Shown: positions 1-10,849, counted from the stretch's first letter. The stretch: DNA of 64,000 nt from Leguminivora glycinivorella (GCF_023078275.1 NC_062987.1:21499772-21563771), one strand, 5' to 3'. Notes: generated by a model from the letters alone, not told the origin. A program made the numbers and translations.

Positions 1-17
1 TCAATTTGGGAATTTTA

Positions 18-1400
18 ATAATAATAATAATAATAAAATACTTTATTGCACACTACAAAACAAAAGATACAGCAAGATCCAATGAAATTAACAAACTAAG
101 GTGACAACAGGCGGGCTTATCGCTGAGCAGCGATCTCTACCAGCCAACCTTCAAATAGCGAAACAGCAAACATAATTAAGTGAGCGGGTGGTGCAAATAA
201 AAGAGATAATAGGAAAATAAGAAAACACAAATTTAGACACATACCAAGTACACTAATACATAAACTACACATATACAATAAAACATATACTACACAAACT
301 ACTACATAGCATATAAATATATATAAATCGATGATAATAAATGTGTGTTTAGGTATCTATGACAACTAAGATGTAGATAAATAATGATCCTTTAGAAGAT
401 TTTTAAATAAAGATAGGGATTTAGCGCGTCTAATATCCACGGGCAGAGCATTCCACAACCTAACTGCACGAAAAGTGAATGAATCGACATATGACTTGGA
501 AGAAGAAGGCGGGGGGGCAAGAAGAAGATTTTGAGAGCACCTGACGGAGGACAAAAATTTAAAACGGACTTTAAGATAGCAGGGAGTGTTAGGAAGAAAC
601 AGGACGGAATATAGAAGATGGAGAATATGAGAGTTTCGGCGGAAGCGAATAGGCAACCACTTGAGTTGCTTACGATAGCTCGAGACGTGATCAAATTTAC
701 GTAGACCAAAGATAAACCTAATTAAAATATTTTGGAGCCGTTCGAGTTTGTTTAGTTGCTCTTCCGTTAAATCTAAGTAACTAATATCGGCATAGTCCAA
801 AATGGGCAGTAAAAGCGACTGTGCAAGCGCAATTTTGGTGGAAAAAGGTAAAAAGTTACGAACTCGGCGCAGGGAGCCAACAGATGCAAAGACCTTCCTG
901 CTCACCTCGCTCATCTGCGGAGCCCACGAGAGTGTCCGATCAAAGAGCACGCCCAGGTTTTTAACCTGGAGAGAGAACGGAATCAGTACTCCGTCAAATA
1001 AAACACCAGGAAATTTCTCAAAATCAATTCTTGCTATGGTTCTCGGGCTACCAATTATAATAACTTGAGTTTTGGAAGGATTAACCTTCAAACCATAGCA
1101 AGAACTCCAGTCCGAGATGCGCTCCATATCAGAGTTAATAGTGTGAACAAGAGAAGGTAATTCGTCGAGCGAGGCTTGTGAGTAAATTTGTAGGTCGTCG
1201 GCATAAAGATGGTAATCAGAAGTGAGATTTGAAGAAATTGAGTTTATGAAAATTGAAAAAAGAAGAGGGGACAGCACGCCACCCTGCGGAACGCCAGACA
1301 CCGTGCTGCGCCAAAGTGAACGAGAGTCATCGACCTTAACACGTTGCCGGCGACCTACTAAAAAATAACTACGAAACCATTGGATTGCTTCTGGAGAAAC
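18..1400 (-). mobile_element. 5'-truncated non-LTR retrotransposon (CR1/Jockey-like)
   Basis: The element reads on the minus strand. It has a truncated reverse transcriptase (366-1400), a 3' UTR, and a (TAA/TTA)n tail at about 18-36, as expected for target-primed reverse transcription. Short direct repeats of the type ATTTTARTT flank it (about 12-18 and 1401-1409). The outer flanks join into one repeat that exists uninterrupted at 5879-6025, so both boundaries are well supported. The 3' UTR resembles the tail at 13733-13850 (same 'tttattgcac' end and a related tract about 100 bp inside). Confidence 0.85.
366..1400 (-). pseudogene. Reverse transcriptase C-terminal half of non-LTR element (partial)
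   Basis: This open frame has no internal stop. It runs from the truncation point at about 1400 to a stop at 366; the first ATG is at 1301, but coding sequence in frame continues upstream of it to the junction. Visible motifs in order are GVPQGG (RT motif 4 region), LYADD with the catalytic YADD at about 1194-1205, a KVNPSKTQ block, an LGV.FD..LSW block typical of the thumb, and a C-terminal FRAVRLWNALP..IR segment. The endonuclease and the N-terminal RT are missing, so it cannot be autonomous. The frame is intact, so the copy is fairly young. Clade assignment (CR1/L2-like versus Jockey) is an inference from the C-terminal pattern and the simple-repeat tail. Confidence 0.85.
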
Positions 1401-1532
1401 ATTTTAGTTAAATATACTACTGTTATTAATTAGATTTATCGAAAAAAAATTGTCCATTCAAAAAAACGCAGTTAAAAGTTATTGCGAAAAAAATCTTTAA
1501 AATCGAGGTTCCGCTGTCGATTATTTCCTTCT
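1401..1532. repeat. Right part of interrupted TTAA-type MITE
   Basis: This stretch aligns with about 5893-6025 of the MITE at 5827-6343, and bases 1-17 align with the part just before it (about 5879-5895). The non-LTR element at 18-1400 separates the two halves. Similarity ends near 1532, where a different repeat begins. Confidence 0.75.
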
Positions 1533-1917
1533 TCAAAACTCCGATATCAGAATAGATGTAGGACCGATATCCCCCACATTACAGGCGCCATCTTGGATTT
1601 TTTCCGATGAAATCTTTCCGATATCCGATATCGGATCGGATAATGTGAAAACGCACTTATTGTTGCCGGAAACTAATTAAGTAGCTACTTATCTAACTAT
1701 TCATTCTATTTTGTGAATAAAGACACTTTTAGAGACACTTTTCCCTTGACCTATGACCTTGAGAGAGACCTTTTTCTATGAACAGGGTTCGTAACCAACA
1801 TGCAATATTTTCTTTAGCGTAAACAATGTGGTCATCTGCTCATCTCTCTTTAGCACTCTTTCAATTTAGGGAGACATGTGCTGATTGCCTGTGTTTTAAA
1901 TAGTTAAATACAATTTT
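1533..1917. repeat. Fragment of 'GATATCGGATCGGATAATG' repeat, then unassigned DNA
   Basis: The motif ending 'ggataatgtgaaaacgcact' at about 1636-1656 recurs at 26776-26798, in a degraded form at 13149-13176, and inverted near 25328-25352. It looks like the end of a dispersed family. From 1660 to 1917 I see no gene, only low-complexity AT-rich sequence. Confidence 0.5.
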
Positions 1918-1998
1918 AATGCAATTTTCTTGCGGTTCTTGACTTCGTGTAACGACACGAAGTCAAGAACCGCAAGAACGTCGCGAAAAATTGCATTA
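1918..1998. repeat. Perfect 23-bp stem hairpin within larger inverted repeat
   Basis: Arms 1927-1949 and 1956-1978 are exact reverse complements around the 6-nt loop TAACGA. Outer sequences (AATGCAATTTTC and its complement near 1985-1998) extend the pairing with a small bulge. No repeat family was recognised. Confidence 0.85.
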
Positions 1999-2576
1999 AT
2001 TTTGTTAAAACTGTGAAGTGCGCCCCCAATCGGTTACCTACTGGAACCAATAACAAATTACATACTTTTCCCTGTACGCTAACCTCAGCAGTTTGCTGTG
2101 TACAGTCTGACCAAAAAGAGTGGAAATTAAAAAGTGGCAACATTTTAATGTCATTCATATCAATGTGAGAAAACGGAACGACACTACGATTTGTCACGTT
2201 TTAATATTCTTTTTGATCAGACTGTTTATCTTCTTACGTCGTCTAATCGTAGTGATCTGTGGGATCCGGTAGCAGCGAATTCGGTACGCGACGGTATTTA
2301 GGTCATGGGACGTACTCGATTTGTATGGATGCGGGGCGTAAATTGAGCATTCCATGTATGATCGATATACGAGCAATATCCGTTCAAGTATGTCTTCATT
2401 TCGCATATGAGGAGCGTTCCTTCTTCGAAAAAAAAATAGGTAGGTAGAAAACCAATTAGGTATATTAAATTTTACGTACGTGTACATAAGCAGCAAGTAA
2501 GAAAGTAAGTAAGACAGAAATATCCGTGGATACAGTATAGTAAGGCGGCGGAATTGAAAAAAGTCGTCTAGTTTTG

Positions 2577-4693
2577 AAGTTGATGTGACTGGAGAGTATA
2601 CTGCTGACAAGTGGTATCGTTGTGATCGGTAGACTTTACTGAGTACGAAATAATGACTTGTCACTTTCTCAGACTGTGGGGGGGTTAACTATGACGTCAC
2701 AAAGATCGCGGTCCCGGGTTTCAATTTTTTGCCAATTTGTCTAGAACCCCTTATCCAATTTTGAAAAATGAGGTGTCGATTGAAAGCGTATAACATGCTG
2801 ATTAAGATTTATTATATGTGAAGAGTATAGTTTTGTTAGTTATTTTTTAATTAATAATAATGCAAAAAATACTTTTTTTTTTACTCTCTTTTTTGATTTT
2901 TGTGACTCAAAAAGGCAATGAAAACGGCCACTTAGCTAAAAAATATGTTATATAAATCATTTAACTACATTATTAAGCTATCTGTTGCTATTTAAATTTC
3001 TACGATCGGATAATAAATAAGCAAACTACAACCACATACCTGTAGGCGGGGAGTACCGCTTGACACGCGTTCCCATACATTCGGCGTCTACCAAATTACA
3101 CCTCGCGCAAAATTCGTTTCAAGCAGATATACCTCTAATCTTATTCATCGTAACCTATCAATATTGGTATCATTTGAAAGTACAATTAAAGTACTTTAAG
3201 AAACAATGTCAATCATTTTCATAAAATCAATAATCGCCAGTCTGTGGTGGTTACAAAGGAAAAAAGTGGGTATGCAATTTGACTGGTTTCCTAGGTTTGA
3301 TACCCTAGACGAGTTTAAAAGGGGAGGTAAAGGTGACATATGGGTTGTTCTCTGGCCTAAAAGCTATACAGAGGGTCAGGGAGAAAAAAACTAGGGTTTA
3401 AGTTTAGTTTTAAGTTATTTTTCTTTTATTTGTTGATTTTATTGTGTTTAATTTTTTGTAATTTTATCAAGGATACACATTGGTTTCTTTTGCTGAAAAT
3501 TCCCTTTTTTATGAGAAATGTTATGAATTTCATGGCATTTTCCGATAGAGACTAAAATTAACTTTCAAATAAGGCCACATAGTCATACTGATACATAGTC
3601 ATACCCTTAATATTATATAAGTAAAAGTATGACTATGTGGCCTACTGATACATAGTCATACCCTTAATATTATATAAGTAAAAGTATGACTATGTGGCCT
3701 TATTTGAAAGTTAATTTTAGTCTCTATCGGAAAAAGCCATAAAATTCATAACATTTCTCATAAAAAAGGCAACTTTTAGCAAAAGAAACCAACGTGTATC
3801 CTTGATAAAATTACAAAAAAATTTAACACAATAAAATCAACAAATAAAGGAAAAATAACTTAAAACTAAACTTAAACCCTAGTTTTTTCTCCCTGACCCT
3901 CTGTGTAGCTTTTAGGCCAGAGAAAAACCCATATGTCACCTTTACCTCCCCTTTAAACTCGTCTAGGGTATCAAACCTAGGAAACCAGTCAAATTGCATA
4001 CCCACTTTTTTCCTTTGTAACCACCACAGACTGGCGATTATTGATTTTAAAAAAATGATTGACATTGTTTTTTAAAGTACTTTAATTGTGCTTTCAAATG
4101 ATATCAATATTGATAGGTTACGATGAATAAGATTAGAGGTATATCTGCTTGAAACGAATTTTGCGCGAGGTGTAATTTGGTAGACGCCGAATGTATGGGA
4201 ACGCGTGTCAAGCGGTACTCCCCGCCTACAGGTATGTGGTTGTAGTTTGCTCATTTATTATCCGATCGTAGAAATTCGAAAAGCAACAGATAGCTTAATA
4301 ATGTAGTTAAATGATTTATATAACATATTTTTTAGCTAAGTGGCCGTTTTCATTGCCTTTTTGAGTCACAAAAATCAAAAAAGAGAGTAAAAAAAACGTG
4401 TTTTTTGCATTATTGTTAATTAAAAAATAACTAACAAAACTATACTTTTCACATATAATAAATCTTAATCAGCATGTTATACGCTTTCAATCGACACCTC
4501 AGTTTTCAAAATTGGATAAGGGGTTCTAGACAAATTGGCAAAAAAATTAAACCCGGGACAGCGATCTTTGTGACGTCATAGTTAACCCCCCCACAGTCTG
4601 AGAAAGTGACAAGTCATTATTTCGTACTCAGTAAAGTGTACCGATCACAACGGTACCACTTGTCAGCAGTATACTCTCCAGTCACATCAACTT
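2577..4693. mobile_element. 2.1-kb near-perfect palindrome (foldback-like element)
   Basis: Two arms of about 1 kb are reverse complements with scattered substitutions and small indels. The left arm starts AAGTTGATGTGACTGGAG at 2577; its complement ends at 4693. Matching landmarks include the C-run with GACGTCA (2672-2697 and 4572-4598). The centre, 3587-3700, holds two tandem copies of a ~57-bp unit that is itself partly palindromic. No transposase is present. The small ORFs at 3206-3394 (+) and 3823-4065 (-) are the same sequence seen once in each arm. A 45-bp piece related to the arm recurs at 42155-42200. The class is unknown; a foldback or long-TIR non-autonomous DNA element is most likely. 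Confidence 0.85.
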
Positions 4694-5394
4694 TTCCCGA
4701 GACCCTCTCGCCGCTCTACTAGTAAATAAAATACTAGATAAATAGTTTTCCAATGTATATTTGTGCGGCCGACCGACCGCACAGGCAAACGAACTGAACC
4801 AAACTGACATGTTTATATTATGTGACATTGTCTTGAAAACGATTCTATTCAACCAGTAGAGTTTATAGTGGTACACATACGAACTTCATAGTTAATAAAC
4901 TTATAAGCTTACGTAAGTTCCAGCAATAAGTAAGTTTCTTCTTGTTAGGTTTTTAGCGAATTTCCATCGCATCAAAATTAGCAAAGAAAGATAATTACCA
5001 TTATTTAATGCAACCTTCTTTCCCTGACCTCAAATCTACATAAAACTCGCATCAGGATGCAAAGCACATCATTTATATTCGATATTAGAACAATAAAATC
5101 TAAATAATAGGAAGTAGGGGAAAGTTTAAATTATCTTTTGAGTACAACGAGGCAGCAAAAGTTTAGCAGTAATGTTACACAACGAAACATAATATTCGTA
5201 TACCTATATGGGCTTGGGCGTGTCACAGTTTCGGATACCGCAAGGGTCCGCTTTCCTGCTGAGTCTTCGGTTATTAACATATTTCCGCAGGACTAATATT
5301 GCAGACTATTTAATACAATTGCCTACACTCTGAAGCGTAAAGTGTTTCTCTCAGGCTGAATTTAAAAGGTTCTACTTGTTATTCCTCAATCAAT
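4694..5394. other. Unassigned AT-rich DNA
   Basis: No open frame of gene-like quality and no repeat matching another part of the window was seen here. Confidence 0.5.
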
Positions 5395-5800
5395 GATGAT
5401 AGTGATGATGATGTGATCCTGTTATCCCTTCATCAAGGATAAAGGGCTTTCAGAAGAATCTTCCTTTGGGTGACTAATTCAAGCTCCTTCCAGCCTAGTA
5501 CACAGGTCTAGGCTGGCGCGCATCCTCCTTCTCCACTGACCGCCTCCACGTGGTACAAGGACGTCCCGACCGTCTACTGCCAGGTGATTGGCGGCAGACT
5601 CTGCTTGGACAGGTTTTCTCTGCGTGCCCTACTCATAATCATTTTCGTGCGCATATTGCTGGCCTACGGGTTTTTGTCCCGTCATCTGCCACAACCCGGC
5701 AGTTTTAATAGTGCAGTCAAATTGTTCACGTCGCGCGTGTGATGCGAACTCACGATCGTGTTACGAGACTGTACAAACAATCCAGCACATACTAGAGGAT
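5395..5800. mobile_element. Possible degraded retroelement fragment
   Basis: An (ATGATG)-type simple repeat at 5393-5411 borders GC-richer sequence with decayed coding character. On the plus strand 5741-5800 reads as a short Cys-containing segment ending QTIQHILE, resembling the Cys/His tail of some non-LTR ORFs, but frames are broken. Treat it as tentative. Confidence 0.3.
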
Positions 5801-5826
5801 AACCTCGCTATACTTATGCATTGCAC

Positions 5827-6343
5827 TTAAGAGGATACGGTAGCGAAAATGCTAAAATGGAAAGAAAAAGCTCCCCTTTCAATTTGGGAATTTTAATTAA
5901 ATATACAAGTGAACTAGATTTATCGAAAAAAAAAATGTCCATTAAGAACAACTCAGTTAAAAGATATTTCAAAAAAATCTTTAAAATAGAGATTCCGCTC
6001 TCGACTCTTTCCTCCTTCAAAACTTAATCAAACGGAACGAAATTTGAGAATCTGAATAACAATGAAATAATCTATGTCGGACCGTTTAGCTTTTTTGGTT
6101 AATTGTTACCAATCTTGAGTATCACACCTTTTTTTGCGCCACAATGAAAAAGGCCGTTTTTGGAAATTTTTGATTGGCTCTAGAGTCTTTACAAGCAGAA
6201 TATCAAAAAAATCAAAACGGTCCGACACAGATAAAAATAATAACAATCTGTGTTGAAAAAATCATTGCTCTATTTTCAAAAACCAGGGAGGAAATAGTCG
6301 AGAGCGTTTGTATGGAGAATTGACCCCTACCGTATCGTCTTAA
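5827..6343. mobile_element. TTAA-flanked MITE (piggyBac-type), uninterrupted copy
   Basis: TTAA at 5827-5830 and 6340-6343 flank inverted ends GAGGATACGGTAG / CTACCGTATCGTC (one mismatch). Length is about 510 bp with no transposase. Subterminal inverted similarity also occurs (CTCTCGACT... and its complement near 6295). TTAA duplication is the signature of piggyBac-group insertion. This copy acts as the unoccupied reference for the nested insertion at 18-1400. Confidence 0.8.
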
Positions 6344-6659
6344 TTTGAACTTAAGATTGTTTCTGTTCTTTTGTTTGTTAACTGTAATAATTTCAAAATG
6401 TCTAGTTAACTGTAATAATTTCAAAAATAGCACTTCATACAATTTCTATACTAATTTGCGATACCTGGCAAATTTTCCTGCATCTGAAACACATTTGTTT
6501 TTATCTGTCGCGTTATCGGCCAATCAGAGACGGTTATTACAAACAATTGGTTGCTAGGTAATTCGATGTTGATATAACGGTGAACGACTCTATTAACATT
6601 AATTTTAACTTGCATGAATGATGATATTTCCGTCCATTGATGAGGAAGATGATGACTCG

Positions 6660-6806
6660 TAGAAAAAGTATTGTATACAATAGTGATATAATTAAGCTTT
6701 TCACTCTCGTACCGTACTATTAGGCCACTCAGCAAGCTTCGTGGCCTAAACATGGTACTCGACTGAAAAGCTTCGTATTATATCACGATTGTATAAAATA
6801 CTATTT
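6660..6806. repeat. Imperfect inverted repeat
   Basis: About 6665-6713 (gtattgtatacaatag through ctctcgtacc) is imperfectly complementary to 6752-6803. It is probably a small foldback MITE. The region between 6344 and 6660 holds nothing I can assign. Confidence 0.6.
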
Positions 6807-6904
6807 TATAAACCATCATCCAACCATATATTAAACCATCATCCAAATCCTCAGCGTAGGCTTCGTCAAATCAATCAATCTTCGTCAATCTCAATATCAT
6901 TAAA

Positions 6905-7870
6905 TATGTACAAATTCAAATTCAAATTCAAAATATATTTATTCATGTAGGCCTAGTTACAAGCTCTTATGAATAGTTCATTACATATATATTATGATCT
7001 TACAAAACATAAAATATTTTATGTGCTTTCTTATCAGAACTGTGTCCTCTACACATAATACAATTATTTTAATTGCTATTTGTTTTTTGCAGTTTCTGGT
7101 TCGGGCCATGCATGTTTATATTGTTTATCTATCAAATAGTCCTCGACTCTGTAATAAGCCTTTAATATCAATGATTTTTTTAAGTAGTTCTTAAGAGCTG
7201 GGAGGGGTAATCTCAAAACAGTGTCAGGTAACTTATTATAAAAATTAATGCATTCATTGCCCAACAAATGATTTCTGTACTTTGCGGACACGAAACTTCT
7301 TTATGGCAAGCTTATTTTTCTAGTGTTATAATTATGGATATCAGAATTCTTAGTGAAACAGTCTAAATTCTTGACAACATAAATTATACTATCATAGATG
7401 TTTTGGAAAGCTACAGTTAAGATATTAATTTCTTTGAAAAGTTCTCTTCACGTGTTCCTAAGTTGTAAATAGAAATAGTAGGCTCTCTTTTGTAATACAA
7501 AAATAGTCTGTATGTCAGCTACTTTGCCCTAAACCAGAATACCATATGACATTAAACTGTGAAAATCTCAGAAAACCAGCGCTGCGGGTTGCCGTGGGCC
7601 GTGGCACCATGCTGAGTGAGGGTCCTATTTAGCGTCCATTGTATGTTTTGTTTGCATGCCTTCTTCTTTTTGTGTGTACCATGTTGTGACGTTAAATAAA
7701 TGAATTCTATTCTATTCTATTCTAAAATAACTATGATACACTAGGCGAGCTGTCTCAACATTAGTCAGTTGCCTGATTCTCCTAACGGCGTATGCGGCCG
7801 AACTTAATTTGTTTGCTAGTTTTCTTATATGAAGAGTCCATTGTAGATTTTTGTCCAATGTTACCTCTAC
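6905..7870 (-). pseudogene. Dead non-LTR retrotransposon 3' half, interrupted
   Basis: Minus-strand reading gives the RT thumb/C-terminal region in two pieces. 7729-7870 encodes a block with LDKNLQW, HIRKLANKLSSAAYA and TNVETARLVYHSY; 7566 down to 7076 encodes FHSLMSYGILV, then a TAG stop where this family usually has Trp, then a block ending NKLPDTVLRLPLPALKNYLK and YYRVEDYL. The gap 7567-7723 is a foreign insertion. Other stops and frame breaks lie around 7290-7450. The 3' UTR carries a (TTTGAA)n-like tail at about 6909-6935. This is a Jockey/CR1-type element, clearly non-functional. Confidence 0.85.
7567..7723 (+). mobile_element. Short 5'-truncated retroelement with (TTCTA)n tail
   Basis: This 157-bp insertion ends in (TTCTA)n (about 7703-7723) and is bounded by the direct repeat AAAAT (7562-7566 and 7724-7728). 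Removing it restores continuity of the surrounding RT reading frame on the other strand. The same tail type closes the element at 54901-55277, so they are probably related. Confidence 0.8.
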
Positions 7871-8228
7871 TTACCTCTAAACACTCCGAAATGAATGATC
7901 GCTACAATTACGCACGATAGCTGTCACGTCTTAACTCGAGTAGAACTAAGCGTTGACTAAAGAGTCGCCCGCCCCTTTCCCCTTGTAAAATGTTTACACT
8001 CAAGGTCAGTTTTTGGTTTTAAAATACCTAATACGCATTACGCTATGACTGAAGAGTTCATTTAAATTCACTAATGTAAATTAAAATATAATTATTCGGT
8101 CAGGATATTTGACTATTAAATGTAATTTTTATTTACCAAAGACAAGTAAAATGGATTAAAGGAGAATGTTGTGTTATTAATTTCTAGGATATTTGCTTAA
8201 ACCACCTAAGCCACTATTTCGCCGGTTG
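7871..8228. other. Intergenic DNA upstream of the P450
   Basis: I see no repeat copy or gene. Short AT-rich tracts only. Confidence 0.5.
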
Positions 8229-8337
8229 GGATAAACGGCTAACGTGCAGTTTTTGACTGCCGCGGTTCTGGATAAACGGCTAACGTGCAGTTCTTTACTA
8301 CCGCGGTTCTAGATAAATGGTTAACGTGCAATCATAA
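8229..8337. repeat. 41-bp tandem repeat, 2.7 copies
   Basis: Units begin at 8229, 8270 and 8311. Each starts GGATAAACGGCTAACGTGCA and the first two end GCCGCGGTTCT. The third is diverged and partial. The array sits about 480 bp before the P450 start codon. Confidence 0.85.
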
Positions 8338-8816
8338 CATTTTTTCATTCTGGTAAAATGACTTATAAACTAAAACACATAAAATTACATTAAACGAAAT
8401 TGACTAACATCCAAACAAGTGTTTCTGGCGTTAACATATAGCCAGTATCTCAATAATTTGTCAAAAAAAGTGGCTTGTTAGAGAAAATGTTTTTAGTAAA
8501 TTGCCTTTTTCCAAATTGCTAACAAGCCAAAAAAGTCTTCAGATCGTTTTGAAACCTGGCTCGTTAGACGCAGAAAAAATCGCTGATTCCAATGATGTAT
8601 ATAACTCAATATGCCCAAAAATGGTCTGTTAGTCAATTAGCCTTTCCAGCGTCGATATGTTCAATACAATAGGTAGGTACATCTGTGTAAACAGAGGTGC
8701 ATACTATTATTTACTCATTGAAGCTAATAAGGTCGATTGACGTAAATGTTTAAACAGAAAACATTAGTCTGGGACACAGTTTGCACTGAAGTCCGTATAC
8801 TAACACATCAATAACC

Positions 8817-10334
8817 ATGGCTCTTGCTTATATTTTATTAGGTCTATCAACAGTGGCCTATTTGTTGTACCTTTATTTCACTCGTACGTTCAACTACTGG
8901 AAGGACCGGAGTGTCCCGGGGCCTGCGCCCGTGCCTCTGTTCGGAAACATGATGGAGTCCGCACTACGTCGCACGCACGCATCATTCGTCATGGCGAAAA
9001 TCTATCACGACTTCCCAGACGAAAAAGTAGTCGGAGTCTACAGAATGACGTCACCGTGCCTCCTCATCCGGGACCCTGACATTGTAAAGCATATCATGAT
9101 CAAAGATTTTGATAACTTCGTGGACCGTGGCGTACATTTCAGCGATGACAAAATGGGTAATAACCTTTTCCATGCTGATGCGAAGACGTGGAGAATATTG
9201 AGGAACAAATTCACGCCACTGTTCACTTCAGGGAAGTTGAAAAATATGTTGTGTTTGTTGCATCAGTGTAGTGACAAGGTTATGAAGCACGTTGAGGAAT
9301 CAGTCCGGATTGAACCTGAACAAGAGGTTTACGAACTCATGGGCAACTTTACCATGGGGTCTATAGCAGCTTGCGCGTTTGGTCTAGATCTGGATCCGAC
9401 GGAAAAGACTGCAACCATGGAAGCCTTAAAGAATATAAATCATAAATTATTAGGTCTCACCCACGCCTATGAACTAATCTTAATGTACCCTGAAATATTT
9501 ATTAAATTTGGTGTTTCGGTTTTTCCTGATGAGCTTGCAAACTTTTTTAAAGGTCTCGTTGCTCAAGTAACTGCTGCGAGAAACGGGGTACCGACAAACA
9601 GAAAAGATTTCATGGATTTGCTTTTAGAGATGAAACAAGCGAATACAGTGCAGGGTAACAAAAGATTGGAAGGTAAGGAGGCGGACACTCTAGAAATAAC
9701 GGATGATTTGATAGTTGCTCAGGCTTTTGTGATTTATGCTGGAGGTTACGAAACATCCGCGACCACATTGGCGTACATGCTTTACCGTCTCGCTTTGAAC
9801 CCGGAGATTCAGGAGAAAGTGGCTGCTGAAATTGACGAAGTCTTCGAGCGTCACGGCGGTGAAATAACTTATGAAGCGCTGAAGGACTTAACATATATGG
9901 ATAAAGTTTTCCATGAGACTCTTCGCTTGCACACGGTTGGAGACTCTCTTCTTAGGGTCTCCGCTGAAGACTACAAAGTCCCAGGAACTAATGTAACTCT
10001 TCGAAAAGGTCAGACGGCTGTTATTCCTAATATTGGGATTCACTATGATGAAAAGTATTGGCCTGATCCGTTTAAATTCGATCCTGAGAGGTTCAGTTTA
10101 GAAAACGTGGCTAAACGGAATCCAGCAGTGTTTCTTCCATTCGGCATTGGGCCAAGGAACTGTATAGGGGTGAGGTTCGCGAAGATGCAGATCCGGCTGA
10201 TGATGGCGAGGCTGCTGAGCCAGTTTAGAGTGGAGGCCACGGAGAACACGACGCGCGAGTTCCGGTACAATACGTACTACCTTGTTGCGTTTCCCATTGG
10301 AGGGATCAGAATGAAGTTTGTGCCGAGGCATTGA
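8817..10334 (+). CDS. Cytochrome P450, CYP6 family (intact, 505 aa)
   Basis: This is a microsomal haem-thiolate monooxygenase that would insert one oxygen atom into a lipophilic substrate using electrons from NADPH-P450 reductase. Insect CYP6 enzymes commonly oxidise plant toxins and insecticides; the substrate here is unknown. Residues 3-20 form a hydrophobic ER anchor, followed by the hinge V33-P-G-P36. Also seen are the C-helix W125-xxx-R129, the I-helix AGGYETS at 308-314 (E312-T313 in place of D-T, normal for CYP6), the K-helix E367-xx-R370, P423-E-R-F426, and the haem loop PFGIGPRNCIG with ligand Cys449. Length is normal for the family (about 500-515). The ATG lies in a good context (ataaccATGG) and nothing in frame precedes it. 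The frame is a single exon with no stop; many lepidopteran CYP6 genes carry an intron, so its absence is worth noting. A weak poly(A) signal ATTAAA lies at 10490. It is CYP6AE/AB/AN-like, but I cannot fix the subfamily by eye. Confidence 0.95.
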   Translation: MALAYILLGLSTVAYLLYLYFTRTFNYWKDRSVPGPAPVPLFGNMMESALRRTHASFVMAKIYHDFPDEKVVGVYRMTSPCLLIRDPDIVKHIMIKDFDNFVDRGVHFSDDKMGNNLFHADAKTWRILRNKFTPLFTSGKLKNMLCLLHQCSDKVMKHVEESVRIEPEQEVYELMGNFTMGSIAACAFGLDLDPTEKTATMEALKNINHKLLGLTHAYELILMYPEIFIKFGVSVFPDELANFFKGLVAQVTAARNGVPTNRKDFMDLLLEMKQANTVQGNKRLEGKEADTLEITDDLIVAQAFVIYAGGYETSATTLAYMLYRLALNPEIQEKVAAEIDEVFERHGGEITYEALKDLTYMDKVFHETLRLHTVGDSLLRVSAEDYKVPGTNVTLRKGQTAVIPNIGIHYDEKYWPDPFKFDPERFSLENVAKRNPAVFLPFGIGPRNCIGVRFAKMQIRLMMARLLSQFRVEATENTTREFRYNTYYLVAFPIGGIRMKFVPRH

Positions 10335-10849
10335 AATTTAAAAAAATAGGTATTCTATTTTGGCGAATCAACTTTTTGACCGACTCAAATCAGTACGCAG
10401 ATCTTAAACTTTGTGAAATTACACCCTTAGATTAGATATTGAATTTTAATAATACTGCTGTAGCACTGTATGCTGTATATTTATTGGGTATTAAAACATT
10501 AACCTACCTGTAAGATCCCATAAACTGAAACTTTTTTCCATAGAAGTTTGATTTTTTTATAACTTTTGAGACGTTTTGAGAGAGACACTACACATGTCGG
10601 TCAAAAAGTTGATTCGCCCATTTATGAAATAATCAATATTATTTAAGGTCAACCGACCGTCTCGTCTGCTAACGAATTTAGCGTTCGTAAAATTATATGT
10701 ATGGGAATCGGGAATGTTCCATAGACTTCTGCTGCGTGACATTGCTCCGTCTGTTAACTGTGGTTGATGCAACTGGTCCTTAGTAATTAAATGTTATTGG
10801 CAAGGCAACTGGCTGGCGCTACCTTATTTATTTGAAATATGTCAGTTTT
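10335..10849. other. 3' flank of the P450
   Basis: It contains the presumed 3' UTR, with ATTAAA at 10490-10495 as a candidate poly(A) signal. Nothing else was recognised. Confidence 0.4.

Noticed and set aside
3206..4065. Paired ORFs of 62 and 80 aa beginning with the same residues
   Set aside because: They are the same sequence in the two arms of the 2.1-kb palindrome, with different frames after an indel. No domain or codon signal.
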